From: Coemansia sp. RSA 922
Taxonomy: Eukaryota > Kickxellomycota > Kickxellomycetes > Kickxellales > Kickxellaceae
Direction: 5' to 3'
Length of the DNA: 12,023 nucleotides
NCBI GenBank assembly: GCA_027577415.1
Contig: JANBQS010000786.1
Location: 1 to 12,023, forward strand
Part shown: in pieces, positions 1 to 6,449 of the stretch
Numbering within the stretch: position 1 is the first letter of the stretch
How the letters are laid out: the number at the start of each line of letters is the position of its first letter
The notes under the pieces: model-generated
What the model saw: the letters and a program-made list of their open reading frames with translations, nothing else
Databases searched by the model: none
Told to the model about the DNA's origin: nothing
Translations under genes and position numbers: made by a program

Positions 1-114
1 GCGCCGTTAATTACAGCCGTTGATATTAGGCACAATAAAATGTCGGATATCGTCGCTGAGGGTCGAAATCCTACAATAGTACTAGAGAAAATAACGAAGA
101 GATGGATAAACTAA
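1..114 (+). CDS. Possible 3' end of a gene entering from the left edge
   Basis: The first plus frame is open from base 1 and ends at TAA 112-114, giving 37 residues that finish ...LEKITKRWIN. Composition is protein-like: a charged amphipathic end and no low complexity. The sequence that follows is A-rich and could be a 3' UTR. The other two plus frames close at once, but one minus frame is also open to the edge, so the strand is not certain. I do not recognise the family, and it could be chance. An internal ATG at 40-42 would allow only a 24-residue product. Confidence 0.25.
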   Translation, partial: APLITAVDIRHNKMSDIVAEGRNPTIVLEKITKRWIN

Positions 115-1244
115 GAGATGAAGCGCCAACAAAAAAAAAAAAGTGGGCAGTGTCCTTTGTTTTTTGTGGCCAAAGTGCTAGGGGTGCTCTTTTTTTCTTT
201 AAAAATGATTCCACAAAGTACATAGAAAATTGGAAAGGGCCCAGTGTCCAACTGCGGCCACGCAGTCAGCACGTTCACCTTCAGTCCATAGCCCTAATCA
301 ATTATGTACATACCCTTGCCAGCGACGTTTCTATGCTTTTTATTGCGCCTGTCTAATATGTACAGAGGGAGGTACCGTTTTTCAGTTGCATAGAAACATC
401 GATTGCGATGATGCGGACCTGAAGTATGAGTAGCTGGCCAAAAGAGTGAGCAGATTGAGAGCTACTTAGTTCAGGACAGAGCTGGTCAATAGCATCGCTC
501 ACATTTGATAGTATTCACTAGACGAGTACTGTTACAAATTGGTATTAGTTTGTTCTCAAAGGCACACACTTGGTATACGAATGCAGAAGCTAGAACACTA
601 GCACGGGTGTTAGCCCACGCAATGGCAGCGACAGGGCAAGTGGGGCTGGTGCAGCGCATGTAGCAGTCAATCAAGGACGTGACCACCCAACGTGGTTGTA
701 CCTACAAAAAACACATGTTGGTCTTTGACGATCACAAGTTTTGCCACTCTCAGATAATGACAGGGCATACGCTGGGCATGAGGCGCGAATAATCAAGTAT
801 CAGATGTCGCACAGGCTGAAGCAGGTGCACGGACCCTGTGGTTAGGTGGTGATAATAACAATGCAAACTTGACTGACGTAGCACTTTAACGCTTTCACAT
901 GCCATAGAAACGCCAATCATCAAAATGCTTGGTTGCTGGCCTCAGTTGAAACTGGAAGACATAGGGCAGGCGAATTAATCTCAATCATCAGTCTTTCCAC
1001 GCACGCTTCACAGGACCAACAATGCCCTTCGCAGTCATGGCCCGCATCGTCTCGTGCAATAATCACTTGGAATTGGTGGCCATTGCTTAGTCAGGTGAGT
1101 TCAGAAAACCAACTGCAGAAAGCAAGTACACTACAGTGTATATAGAGCATGCATATTGCCTCCAGCTTTCTAGTGCCTTGAGATTATACATCTTGAATAC
1201 CTACCCAATACGAACCTCCGACTTTGCTATTACAATTATCCGAA
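115..1244. other. Gene-poor stretch with broken coding-like fragments
   Basis: No intact gene was found here. Short coding-like pieces occur in shifting frames. Plus frame 1 is open from 493 to about 786 except for one TAG at 661-663. The frame one base over then gives a 35-residue stretch ending at a TAA near 890, and another short piece lies near 985-1085. The minus strand also has a Cys-rich open piece (488-686) behind a splice-acceptor-like TTTTTTGTAG. A near-perfect donor CAGGTGAGT lies near 1093. This could be a decayed gene or mobile element, or a 5' UTR with an intron for the downstream gene. No terminal repeats or target-site duplications were seen. Confidence 0.35.
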
Positions 1245-1538
1245 ATGGCTAGCAGATATCTAACTGCGTTCTATAAGGATACGTGCGGTGAAATTAGTAC
1301 AAAGATATACGAGTTTGTCATGGACAACTGCTTATTGTTCCATTTCGCCGTAAGTACTATACACGAAAAGCTATCACCCATGAACATCACTATGAAGTTG
1401 GTTAACATTACCAATAATATTGAGGAAGTAATTAACTATACCAACTACAACGACTTTAAAAAGATGCTCGATACGTGTGAGGATTGGAGCATATTCAAAA
1501 TCATTGTCGAAAGCCCGCTTGGTGCACTCGCTGTCTAG
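1245..1538 (+). CDS. Small orphan protein, 97 aa
   Basis: I do not recognise this protein. The start is the ATG at 1245 in good context (gaaATGg); codons upstream in the same frame lack an ATG. The product is mixed alpha/beta in appearance: an N-terminal helix-like part with two Cys (about residues 12-30), then alternating hydrophobic strands. The last 45 residues (ITMKLVN... NDFKKML... SIFKIIVE) faintly recall the second half of a PB1/ubiquitin-like fold, but no diagnostic motif is present and I do not assign it. There is no signal peptide or membrane segment. A GTAAGT at 1350 could act as a splice donor: joined in phase to an acceptor at 1978-1979 it would fuse the first 35 residues to the next gene and make the rest intronic. 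Codon use is AT-leaning, unlike TRM5 or the F-box gene. Confidence 0.5.
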   Translation: MASRYLTAFYKDTCGEISTKIYEFVMDNCLLFHFAVSTIHEKLSPMNITMKLVNITNNIEEVINYTNYNDFKKMLDTCEDWSIFKIIVESPLGALAV

Positions 1539-1991
1539 GTAGTTATCACCCTTTTGTAATAATTCCATCATTAGCACCTCATCGTTTACGTTTTCTTCTT
1601 TTATTTATAAGCGATTTTCTCTTTCTAGCTTTTGTCCCCGTTTTTTTTTCAAATGTATTTTCGTTGCTCTTGCGTCCTTTCGCATCTTTTTTTTGCTAGA
1701 TGTAAAGACCGCCTTTGCCTGGAGAAAAATTCCTCCACGGGGGATGCTTCGATTTGGCCGCCAAAAAGCACTGTTGACTGAAGGGCTTTTGGAGGAAGGC
1801 CACAGTCAACGCCTTTAGCCGGGGCGCATAAGTCATCGGACGAAGCCTGTGATTTTCCTTGTTCAGGAGGGTAGAAAAGAGAGAATAGAGGCCGCTGCCC
1901 TGGCCACCCCATTTTTTTCTTTCTTCACTCTCCTCCTTATTTTTTAGCATCACATTCCCTTGCTCTCACTAGCTAGTAGGTATCAATAAAC
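1539..1991. other. Intergenic, pyrimidine-rich with an embedded structured block
   Basis: Two T/C-rich stretches (about 1590-1690 and 1916-1970) flank a GC-richer island, listed separately. The second stretch ends in an acceptor-like AG (1978-1979) twelve bases before the next ATG. A 10-bp palindrome ACTAGCTAGT lies at 1968-1977. The stretch could be the promoter and 5' UTR of the 1992 gene or part of an intron. Confidence 0.4.
1700..1912. repeat. Inverted-repeat-rich GC island (block A), possible short non-autonomous element
   Basis: This block stands out from its T-rich flanks and is packed with internal symmetry. TTTGGC-C-GCCAAA is a perfect palindrome at 1753-1765. TTCCTCC (1730-1736) pairs with GGAGGAA (1791-1797). 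GTTGACTG (1773-1780) pairs with CAGTCAAC (1803-1810). CGCCTTTGCC (1710-1719) is near-repeated 100 bases on as CGCCTTTAGCC. Overlapping open frames on the minus strand are not convincing as genes. Clear terminal repeats and a target-site duplication were not found, so the mobile-element reading is only a possibility. A structured UTR or an old repeat copy fits as well. Confidence 0.35.
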
Positions 1992-2468
1992 ATGAACCAA
2001 GATGAAATAGACGCTCCATTCACTCAGTTCGAGTTTTCGTACCGAGATGCAAACAGAATCATAGACACTAAGCAATACATGGCAACGAAGAATGTCATTG
2101 TAAGAGAGGTAAAGCTGTGGGTAAGTGAATTGTTTCGGAAGTTGGTTGTAGGTATATGCTATTACCACGACATTGACGTGCATCTTTACAATGGACACCC
2201 CAGTGTTGGATCGGCCGAGCTTAATGATCTTGATAGTATCAAGCCAGGGATGGATATTTACTACCACTGTGTGTTTAAGATAGATGGCATAAAAGGAGAG
2301 TACTACCTGACCAATAATGAGAATATAGGCACTCAAGATCATGAAGCTCAAGGCGCTAGAACCTGGTTGGAAGAGAAGGTAGTGTGCCACCCGAATAAAA
2401 GCACGATACTAAAGTGGGCCGAGTCTTATAGCAATAACTTGCGGAAGTATACTAAAGCGGCTCTCTAG
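1992..2468 (+). CDS. Orphan protein, 158 aa
   Basis: I do not recognise this protein. The start is the ATG at 1992 in good context (aacATGa), with no in-frame ATG upstream. It is soluble-looking and mixed alpha/beta: an acidic N-terminus, a helix-like stretch (about residues 35-55, REVKLWVSELFRKLVV), and a strand-turn-strand region with NGHP and LDSIKPGMDIYYH (about 65-95) that looks like a small beta-grasp-type module. A charged helical C-terminus ends in KAAL. No signal peptide or membrane helix is evident. A GTAAGT lies inside the frame near 2120, but the nearest acceptors make a 31-base intron or cut the well-formed middle, so I read it unspliced. The gene follows the 97-aa orphan on the same strand and is bracketed by CTAGCTAG palindromes. 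Base composition is AT-leaning. Confidence 0.6.
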   Translation: MNQDEIDAPFTQFEFSYRDANRIIDTKQYMATKNVIVREVKLWVSELFRKLVVGICYYHDIDVHLYNGHPSVGSAELNDLDSIKPGMDIYYHCVFKIDGIKGEYYLTNNENIGTQDHEAQGARTWLEEKVVCHPNKSTILKWAESYSNNLRKYTKAAL

Positions 2469-2513
2469 CTAGAGTAGCCACTATTTTCTAACAAGTATGC
2501 AATAATATACTTG
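2459..2513 (+). terminator. Hairpins around the stop codon and 3' end of the 158-aa gene
   Basis: A perfect 12-bp palindrome CTCTAGCTAGAG (2463-2474) contains the stop TAG. It extends to a longer stem with one bulged base (GGCT...AGCC). A second hairpin follows: CAAGTAT (2492-2498) and ATACTTG (2507-2513) around an 8-base loop. Both would sit in the mRNA 3' end, upstream of the AATAAA signals. A role in stability or 3' processing is inference. Confidence 0.35.
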
Positions 2514-2535
2514 CCATTCGTAGTATTCTTTTTTA

Positions 2536-2545
2536 AATAAATAAA
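2536..2545 (+). terminator. Overlapping AATAAA polyadenylation signals
   Basis: Two overlapping AATAAA hexamers at 2536-2541 and 2540-2545, about 70 bases after the stop of the 158-aa gene, in a T/A-rich stretch. Position and sequence suit the 3' end of that gene. Confidence 0.5.
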
Positions 2546-3102
2546 AGTTGAATGCCAATACAGCCATTACAGTTCTTCCTATAAACCTTTTTAACAACAA
2601 TTTGATTACTTTGGCAAGAAAAAGAGGGGCGTGGCCTTGGCTATTCTACAATCGACTAGAGCCGAGTTCTTCTCAATAGCCACGAGAATAACCTTTCTCA
2701 ATAGCCTTCTTCAACAAATCTTAAATGCACTCAACAAACACATCGAGAGGGTCGATACGCTGTTTAGGAGCACTATGGCAATATTGTACAAATTGGAGTG
2801 TAGGCGGTGCCCAACGAGGACATAGGCATTTTTAGCAACCAAGACACAGCTTCAAACAGCTGTAAAATAGTGGTTGCAAAAAGTACCTGCGGCTTGAAAA
2901 TCCAAGGCGATAAAAGACAAAAATGACAATTGCAAACTAGTATTTCAATTTATTTTTCAATACCAAAGATGTTTCTAATGTGATAGCTTCAATTTTTGTA
3001 GTCATTAAAAGGTTTCATGCAGCAACATATATTCTAACTACCTATTAATTCTAGAGCCAAAAGAGTGCTACATGACAGCTTGTATTTCAAGGTGATGTGG
3101 CA
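2546..3102. other. Intergenic, no gene supported
   Basis: An AT-rich stretch between two convergent orphan genes. A 12-bp direct repeat TTCTCAATAGCC occurs at 2670-2681 and 2695-2706. A frame at 2631-2825 opens only with GTG and has no supporting motif. Nothing else was recognised. The right part (about 2930-3100) is probably the 3' UTR of the minus-strand gene. Confidence 0.4.
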
Positions 3103-3609
3103 TTAAGACGACATGATGTGCAATAGTAATTGATCAAAGTCCTCAGCCACAGCTGTGCATATCATAACGTCATGCAATTTTTTGTAATTGCCTTGTCTTA
3201 CATCATATTTAATGATCTCTAGTATTTTTGAGGACATATTCGGCATGTTACGCAGATATTCGAGATGATTTGGGGATTCTCTAAGCCTCTTTTCCTCACT
3301 TATAACATAGTTATAATAGCCAATATCATCAGACGCCACATTTTGCAAATGTGCACATAAAGTGTTCATTTCAGCAATTAGGAAACAAGCTGAACTATCT
3401 ATACAGGCAGAGCCATATGTTTCGTAATCTCTTCTACTCCACACTTTTTTATTTGTTGCTATAAATACTGTTCGCCCAGCCACTTGTTGGGGGTAAGCAG
3501 CTTCCACTTCAGTAATGGCGGCTGTACATGAATGGCTTGCGACAGGAAGAATAACATAGTTAAAGTGTTTGATACCACTTTCTTCCAGTAAGAGAACAGG
3601 ATAAATCAT
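3103..3609 (-). CDS. Orphan protein, 168 aa
   Basis: I do not recognise this protein. From the ATG at 3609 it reads MIYPVLLLEESG..., with two strand-like hydrophobic runs (MIYPVLLL and FNYVILPVA), a Cys-containing middle (ACIDSSACFLIAEMNTLCAHL, with residues around 75-95 probably helical) and a mostly helical, charged C-terminal half (EEKRLRESPNHLEYLRNM... KILEIIKYDV). The frame stays open upstream to 3942, but that part crosses a GA/CT tract and a structured repeat and looks non-coding. An acceptor-like TTTGTAG ending at 3627 sits just before GHNWFIM, so a first exon may lie further upstream. I could not place its donor. Composition matches the other two orphans. The gene is divergent from the snapin-like gene, with about 540 bases between the two starts. 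Confidence 0.5.
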   Translation of the reverse strand: MIYPVLLLEESGIKHFNYVILPVASHSCTAAITEVEAAYPQQVAGRTVFIATNKKVWSRRDYETYGSACIDSSACFLIAEMNTLCAHLQNVASDDIGYYNYVISEEKRLRESPNHLEYLRNMPNMSSKILEIIKYDVRQGNYKKLHDVMICTAVAEDFDQLLLHIMSS

Positions 3610-3666
3610 AATAAACCAATTGTGTCCTACAAATGCAGATAGTGTATAAGTGGATGAAATATATGG

Positions 3667-3712
3667 TAAAAAAAGCAAGGAGAAGAGAGAGAGGGAGGGA
3701 GAGAGAGGCTGT
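3667..3712. repeat. Purine tract, (GA)n-like
   Basis: A run of about 45 nearly all-purine bases with GAGAGAGA and GGGAGGGA units on the plus strand. It lies directly upstream of the 168-aa minus-strand gene, so that gene would have a CT-rich leader. Such tracts are often promoter elements or can adopt non-B structure; either role is inference. Confidence 0.7.
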
Positions 3713-3945
3713 TTTCTGCTCTTTATTCTATAGAGGTGACCGCAGCAGGGTATGTCCCCTTTCTTTCTTAAAGGGAATGCTGAGAGACTTTGGCGTCGAT
3801 TGCCTTTCCAGAAAGCCGCTCTCTTTATAGGAGAGCAAATGGTGCCCCCAAAAAAAGCCATGTTCACTAAAGCCCTGTTTGGGGCAAAGGGGTCGCCCAA
3901 AGGACACCCTGACCTAAAGAAAGGTGCTTTTTGCTTCTGCACATT
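3713..3945. repeat. Second structured GC island (block B)
   Basis: This is a GC-richer block between the GA tract and a poly-T/A region. It has small perfect inverted repeats: GCTCTC (3818-3823) with GAGAGC (3831-3836), and CCCTTT (3757-3762) with AAAGGG (3770-3775). It also has several GGGG/CCCC-AAA motifs. Pieces resemble block A: a TAGAGG...CCGC-GC motif and an AAGCC...AGT-AACA...GGCTTTTT motif occur in both. However, the two pieces are not in one consistent order and orientation, so common descent is not shown. The block interrupts the upstream part of the 168-aa gene's open frame. Confidence 0.3.
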
Positions 3946-4041
3946 TTTTTTTGTTGGAAACTAGGCAAAACAAAACCCATGGCAAAGCAACAAAAAAAAA
4001 AAAAAACAGCCAAAGCCCCATATATTTAGTTCGTAATCGAC

Positions 4042-4065
4042 ATAGTGAGAAATATTTCTCACTAT
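4042..4065. promoter_or_regulatory. Perfect 24-bp palindrome followed by a T-run
   Basis: The arm ATAGTGAGAAAT is followed with no spacer by its exact complement ATTTCTCACTAT, then by eight T. It lies 87 bases before the ATG of the snapin-like gene, in the intergenic region shared with the divergent 168-aa gene. A dimeric-factor binding site, a cruciform, or a hairpin plus T-run are all possible. Confidence 0.6.
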
Positions 4066-4152
4066 TTTTTTTATTTGTAGTAGTTTGTCTACAAAACAAT
4101 ACCAAGCTCCTTTTTTATCAATTCTAAACTATTACTATTCACAGCTATTGTT

Positions 4153-4668
4153 ATGGACGACATTGACCGTTTCCACACGATAAACGATATTCAAGAAGAA
4201 GACCTAGTAACTGACGATCGTTTGGCATCGCTAGCCCACACACAACTAAGCATTACTGGTGGGACCTCAGGACTAACTCCCAGTGCATCATCCATATTGC
4301 GCGTACTCCTACCATCACTAACCAAACTCGATACATTACTAGAGTCAGTGTGGGATAAACAAGACGCATTAAACGAGGTTCTTAATCGACTAGCTACAGA
4401 ACTCGAACAATTTGACGAATTGATAATACCTCCAGGCGTCTCTCCACAAGCACTTGTAGCTGCTACGGGAGAAAGGACTCCTAGTTCTGTGGGACAGTTG
4501 ACAGCGCAGAGACTAAGAGATTCGAGGACGAGGATATCTAATATTAATGCAACTTTGAAAAAAGTTCGTAGTAGATTGGATAACATTTCTATGCTCGCTC
4601 AGGCGAAGATCCTCCAGAACCAGCAACATGCTCATCACTCGCTATCGCCGCCGAAAAGAGCTACCTGA
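4153..4668 (+). CDS. Snapin-like BLOC-1/BORC subunit
   Basis: 171 aa, single exon. Two helical, coiled-coil-prone segments are visible. The first, about residues 47-90 (LLPSLTKLD, NRLATELEQ), lines up with the LD...LATEL helix of snapin. The second, about 118-152 (RLRDSRTRISNINATL, RSRLDNIS), lines up with its R-R...NN-L...RL helix. Between them lies a longer Pro/Gly-containing linker (91-117), and an acidic N-terminal extension (1-45) precedes them, so the protein is longer than animal snapin. In the family, snapin is a small coiled-coil subunit shared by BLOC-1 and BORC, which act at endosome and lysosome membranes in sorting and positioning. Another BLOC/BORC-type helical subunit such as a KxDL protein is the main alternative. 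There is no membrane segment. The gene converges on TRM5. Confidence 0.55.
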   Translation: MDDIDRFHTINDIQEEDLVTDDRLASLAHTQLSITGGTSGLTPSASSILRVLLPSLTKLDTLLESVWDKQDALNEVLNRLATELEQFDELIIPPGVSPQALVAATGERTPSSVGQLTAQRLRDSRTRISNINATLKKVRSRLDNISMLAQAKILQNQQHAHHSLSPPKRAT

Positions 4669-4689
4669 GCAATATTCTATTTCTACCTT

Positions 4690-4695
4690 TTTATT
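4690..4695 (-). terminator. AATAAA signal of TRM5 (minus strand)
   Basis: The minus strand reads AATAAA about 25 bases beyond the spliced TRM5 stop (4720). A signal placed just after the exon-2 stop supports the two-exon TRM5 model. Confidence 0.45.
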
Positions 4696-4712
4696 TGCAT
4701 CTCCATTCCATG

Positions 4713-4718
4713 AATAAA
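4713..4718 (+). terminator. AATAAA signal of the snapin-like gene
   Basis: AATAAA begins 45 bases after the stop at 4668 and ends one base before the TRM5 stop codon on the other strand (4720-4722). The two mRNAs must therefore overlap at their 3' ends. Confidence 0.5.
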
Positions 4719-4719
4719 G

Positions 4720-6246
4720 TCAAATATCGGCTTTGCAAACCTTTGATTCTCCTGCCTCAAGCTCTGTCTCTGGGTCCTCCTCTGGTTTGCGCTTCAATCC
4801 GATCTCCGAGCTACAAGTAGTCATTAGCACCAACAGAAAAGTATGCGAGTAAAATGTTAGCATGCTACTCATAAAAAAAAAGTAAACAAAATTATCAAGA
4901 ATGCCAAATGTCGCTTACATTTCATCGTCGTTGGCATACGCAACAGATTTCGGCAAGTTCAAGGACAGGCAGTACATATCCTTGTTGGGCGCGACCTTGC
5001 GGACATAAAATACCTCAGCATCGAGATCAAGGTACTGCTCCTCAGGGTATCCCATTGCGCGACACGCGCGCTGAAGGATGTCCTTCTCTGGCTCATCCGA
5101 CTTGGTAAAGCAGTGAGCGTGGATCAGTGGCAGGTTGACCGACGAGTCGTCAGAGCCCGTTACGCGGCGGAACAGGCCACGGAAGGCATCCAGAAACTCA
5201 ATGGCAATAGCAGGCAAGTTCATAACAACGTGGTCGAACGAGCGCGAGGCAACAGCAATGGGCCGCGGGTCCGGCTTTGCTACTGCTGGTCGCGATCTGC
5301 TGGCGTTGGCGCTCTTAGGGATCGGTGGCAGCGAGAGTGTGCCGTTCTGCGTGGATGCATAAAAGTCAGTAAAGGCCTGGCGGATAAAATCGCGTCCATC
5401 CATGTTAAAGGCCCGCACGCGGTCCTGCACCTTATTGAGCCCAATATTATCAACAAGAGCCTCATACGACGCCGGGTTGAGGTCATTAGCCCACACCAAT
5501 GACCCACGCCTCGCAGCCGGTACGGCAAAGGGTCCAACGCCAGCCATGACGTCGCACACACTGCTACCGAGCTTGAAGCTGTTAGTCAGCCGCTCGTGCT
5601 CTGGGTGCAGCCGGGAGTTCCAATAGACCTTGGAGTAGTCAAACTTGAAGACGCAGTCGTTTTCACGCACCTGGGCAATAAAATTGGGCTCACCAGCCAG
5701 GACCTCCATTTTAAAATTCCGGAAAGTGTTGTCGATCGTGTCCAGCTTATTGACTACCATGGTGACGGTTGGCGACTTGTCTAAAATGACCTGCCCAATG
5801 ATGTTCTTATATTCGAGGTACTCGTCACGCAGGTTCATGTGCGCAATGTGCCCGATCTGCTCGTATGCAGTGGGCGCCTGCGTGGGGTCGGGGAGCACGG
5901 CTCTGAGAATATCATAGACGGTCCAGTTGTCGTAGCCCAAGGTCACGTCGTGAGTAAGCGTTTCCCATCCGTTTTCGCGTACTAGGGCACGGAGCTTATC
6001 GCTGCCTTCGTCTAGGGATGTGCTGGTGATCTCTGGGCACAAGAGTACGAGTTTGTGGTCGTTCTTCTCAGAATTGTCGCTGACTACGTTGAGTACCTTG
6101 GGTATTCTGAGAACGTCTTCGGCTAGGTCTGATTTTATGTGACCAAGGGATTTGGTGGGTACGCGTAATGCTACGACGGACCGGGTCAAGTTGAAGGCGC
6201 TCCGGTCGAGCTCCTTCATTCCACGCTGAACCTGCGGCTTGAACAT
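4720..6246 (-). CDS. TRM5: tRNA (guanine37-N1)-methyltransferase Trm5, two exons
   Basis: Methylates N1 of G37 in tRNAs using SAM, which keeps the reading frame; yeast Trm5 acts in nucleus/cytosol and mitochondria. The model joins 6246-4919 to 4810-4720 (intron 4811-4918), 472 aa. The N-terminus GMKELDRSAF matches the eukaryotic family start. IGHIAHMNLRDEYLEYK lies near residues 130-150, VNKLD-I---FR-F-MEVLAG-PNF near 165-190, and the catalytic-region Arg in YWNSRLHPEHERL at R212. The SAM-binding motif is CDVMAGVGPF (D232), the acidic motif ANDLNP has D255, and MNLPA begins at M342. A Ser/Pro/Ala-rich linker (about 300-335) precedes MNLPA. VRKVAPNKDMYCLSLNLP ends the fold. The second exon adds a Lys/Glu-rich tail beginning SEIGLKRKPEED, comparable in nature to the charged tail of animal TRMT5. 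No clear mitochondrial presequence is seen from this ATG. Confidence 0.93.
4811..4918 (-). other. TRM5 intron, 108 bp
   Basis: On the minus strand the donor is GTAAGC (4918 down) after GAA AT. Branch-like TGCTAATGAC is followed by CTACTTGTAG ending at 4811. Splicing makes AT|C (Ile) and opens 29 further codons rich in Lys/Glu, ending TGA 4722-4720. If retained, the transcript reads ATG TAA, ending at residue 443 just past the catalytic fold. The coding quality of exon 2 and the consensus sites make the intron likely. Confidence 0.8.
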
Positions 6247-6449
6247 TTTTAAAGTAAAATAAATTTGAAAAGAGCGACGAGAAAGAAAAAAACAAAAAAG
6301 AGAAACAGAAAGTGACGAGCTTTTTTCATTTTCCTTTTCTGTATTGGCGACTCGATTGTCTATATGCGAGCCGAACTGGATAACGATAGTGAAACTTCAC
6401 TCTTTCTTCAGCAATCGACGATATTAAATATTAATATAATTTCATAGAA
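6247..6449. promoter_or_regulatory. Divergent promoter of TRM5 and the F-box gene
   Basis: About 200 bases separate two divergent starts. The TRM5 side (6265-6312) is purine-rich on the plus strand, so its leader is CT-rich. ATTGG at 6343-6347 is a CCAAT box on the minus strand, about 97 bases before the TRM5 start. The F-box side is AT-rich (TATTAAATATTAATATAAT, about 6422-6440). No clear TATA box is assigned. Confidence 0.55.
6364..6447 (+). other. Possible uORF of 27 codons upstream of the F-box start
   Basis: ATG 6364 opens MRAELDNDSETS... and ends at TAG 6445-6447, two bases before the A of the proposed split start codon (6450). It is relevant only if transcription starts upstream of 6364, which cannot be seen. 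Start context is weak (T at -3). Confidence 0.3.

Noticed and set aside
61..76. GGTCGAAATCC resembling a tRNA T-loop
   Set aside because: No matching acceptor, D or anticodon arms could be placed around it.
1649..1953. Minus-strand frames of 85-87 aa across block A
   Set aside because: Two overlapping frames of similar length in a palindrome-rich island, with no motif and no credible promoter; more likely by-products of the composition.
2116..2152. GTAAGT...TTGTAG as an intron inside the 158-aa gene
   Set aside because: It would be about 31 bases, too short, and its removal breaks an otherwise good reading frame.
2631..2825. 64-aa plus-strand frame between orphan genes
   Set aside because: GTG start, no motif, and overlapping open frames on the other strand. 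The local 12-bp direct repeat explains part of the apparent pattern.
3610..3942. Upstream extension of the 168-aa gene giving a 279-aa frame
   Set aside because: The extra 111 codons run through a CT/GA tract and the repeat-like block B, giving Ser/Leu-rich low-complexity protein. An acceptor-like AG and an ATG at 3609 offer a cleaner start.
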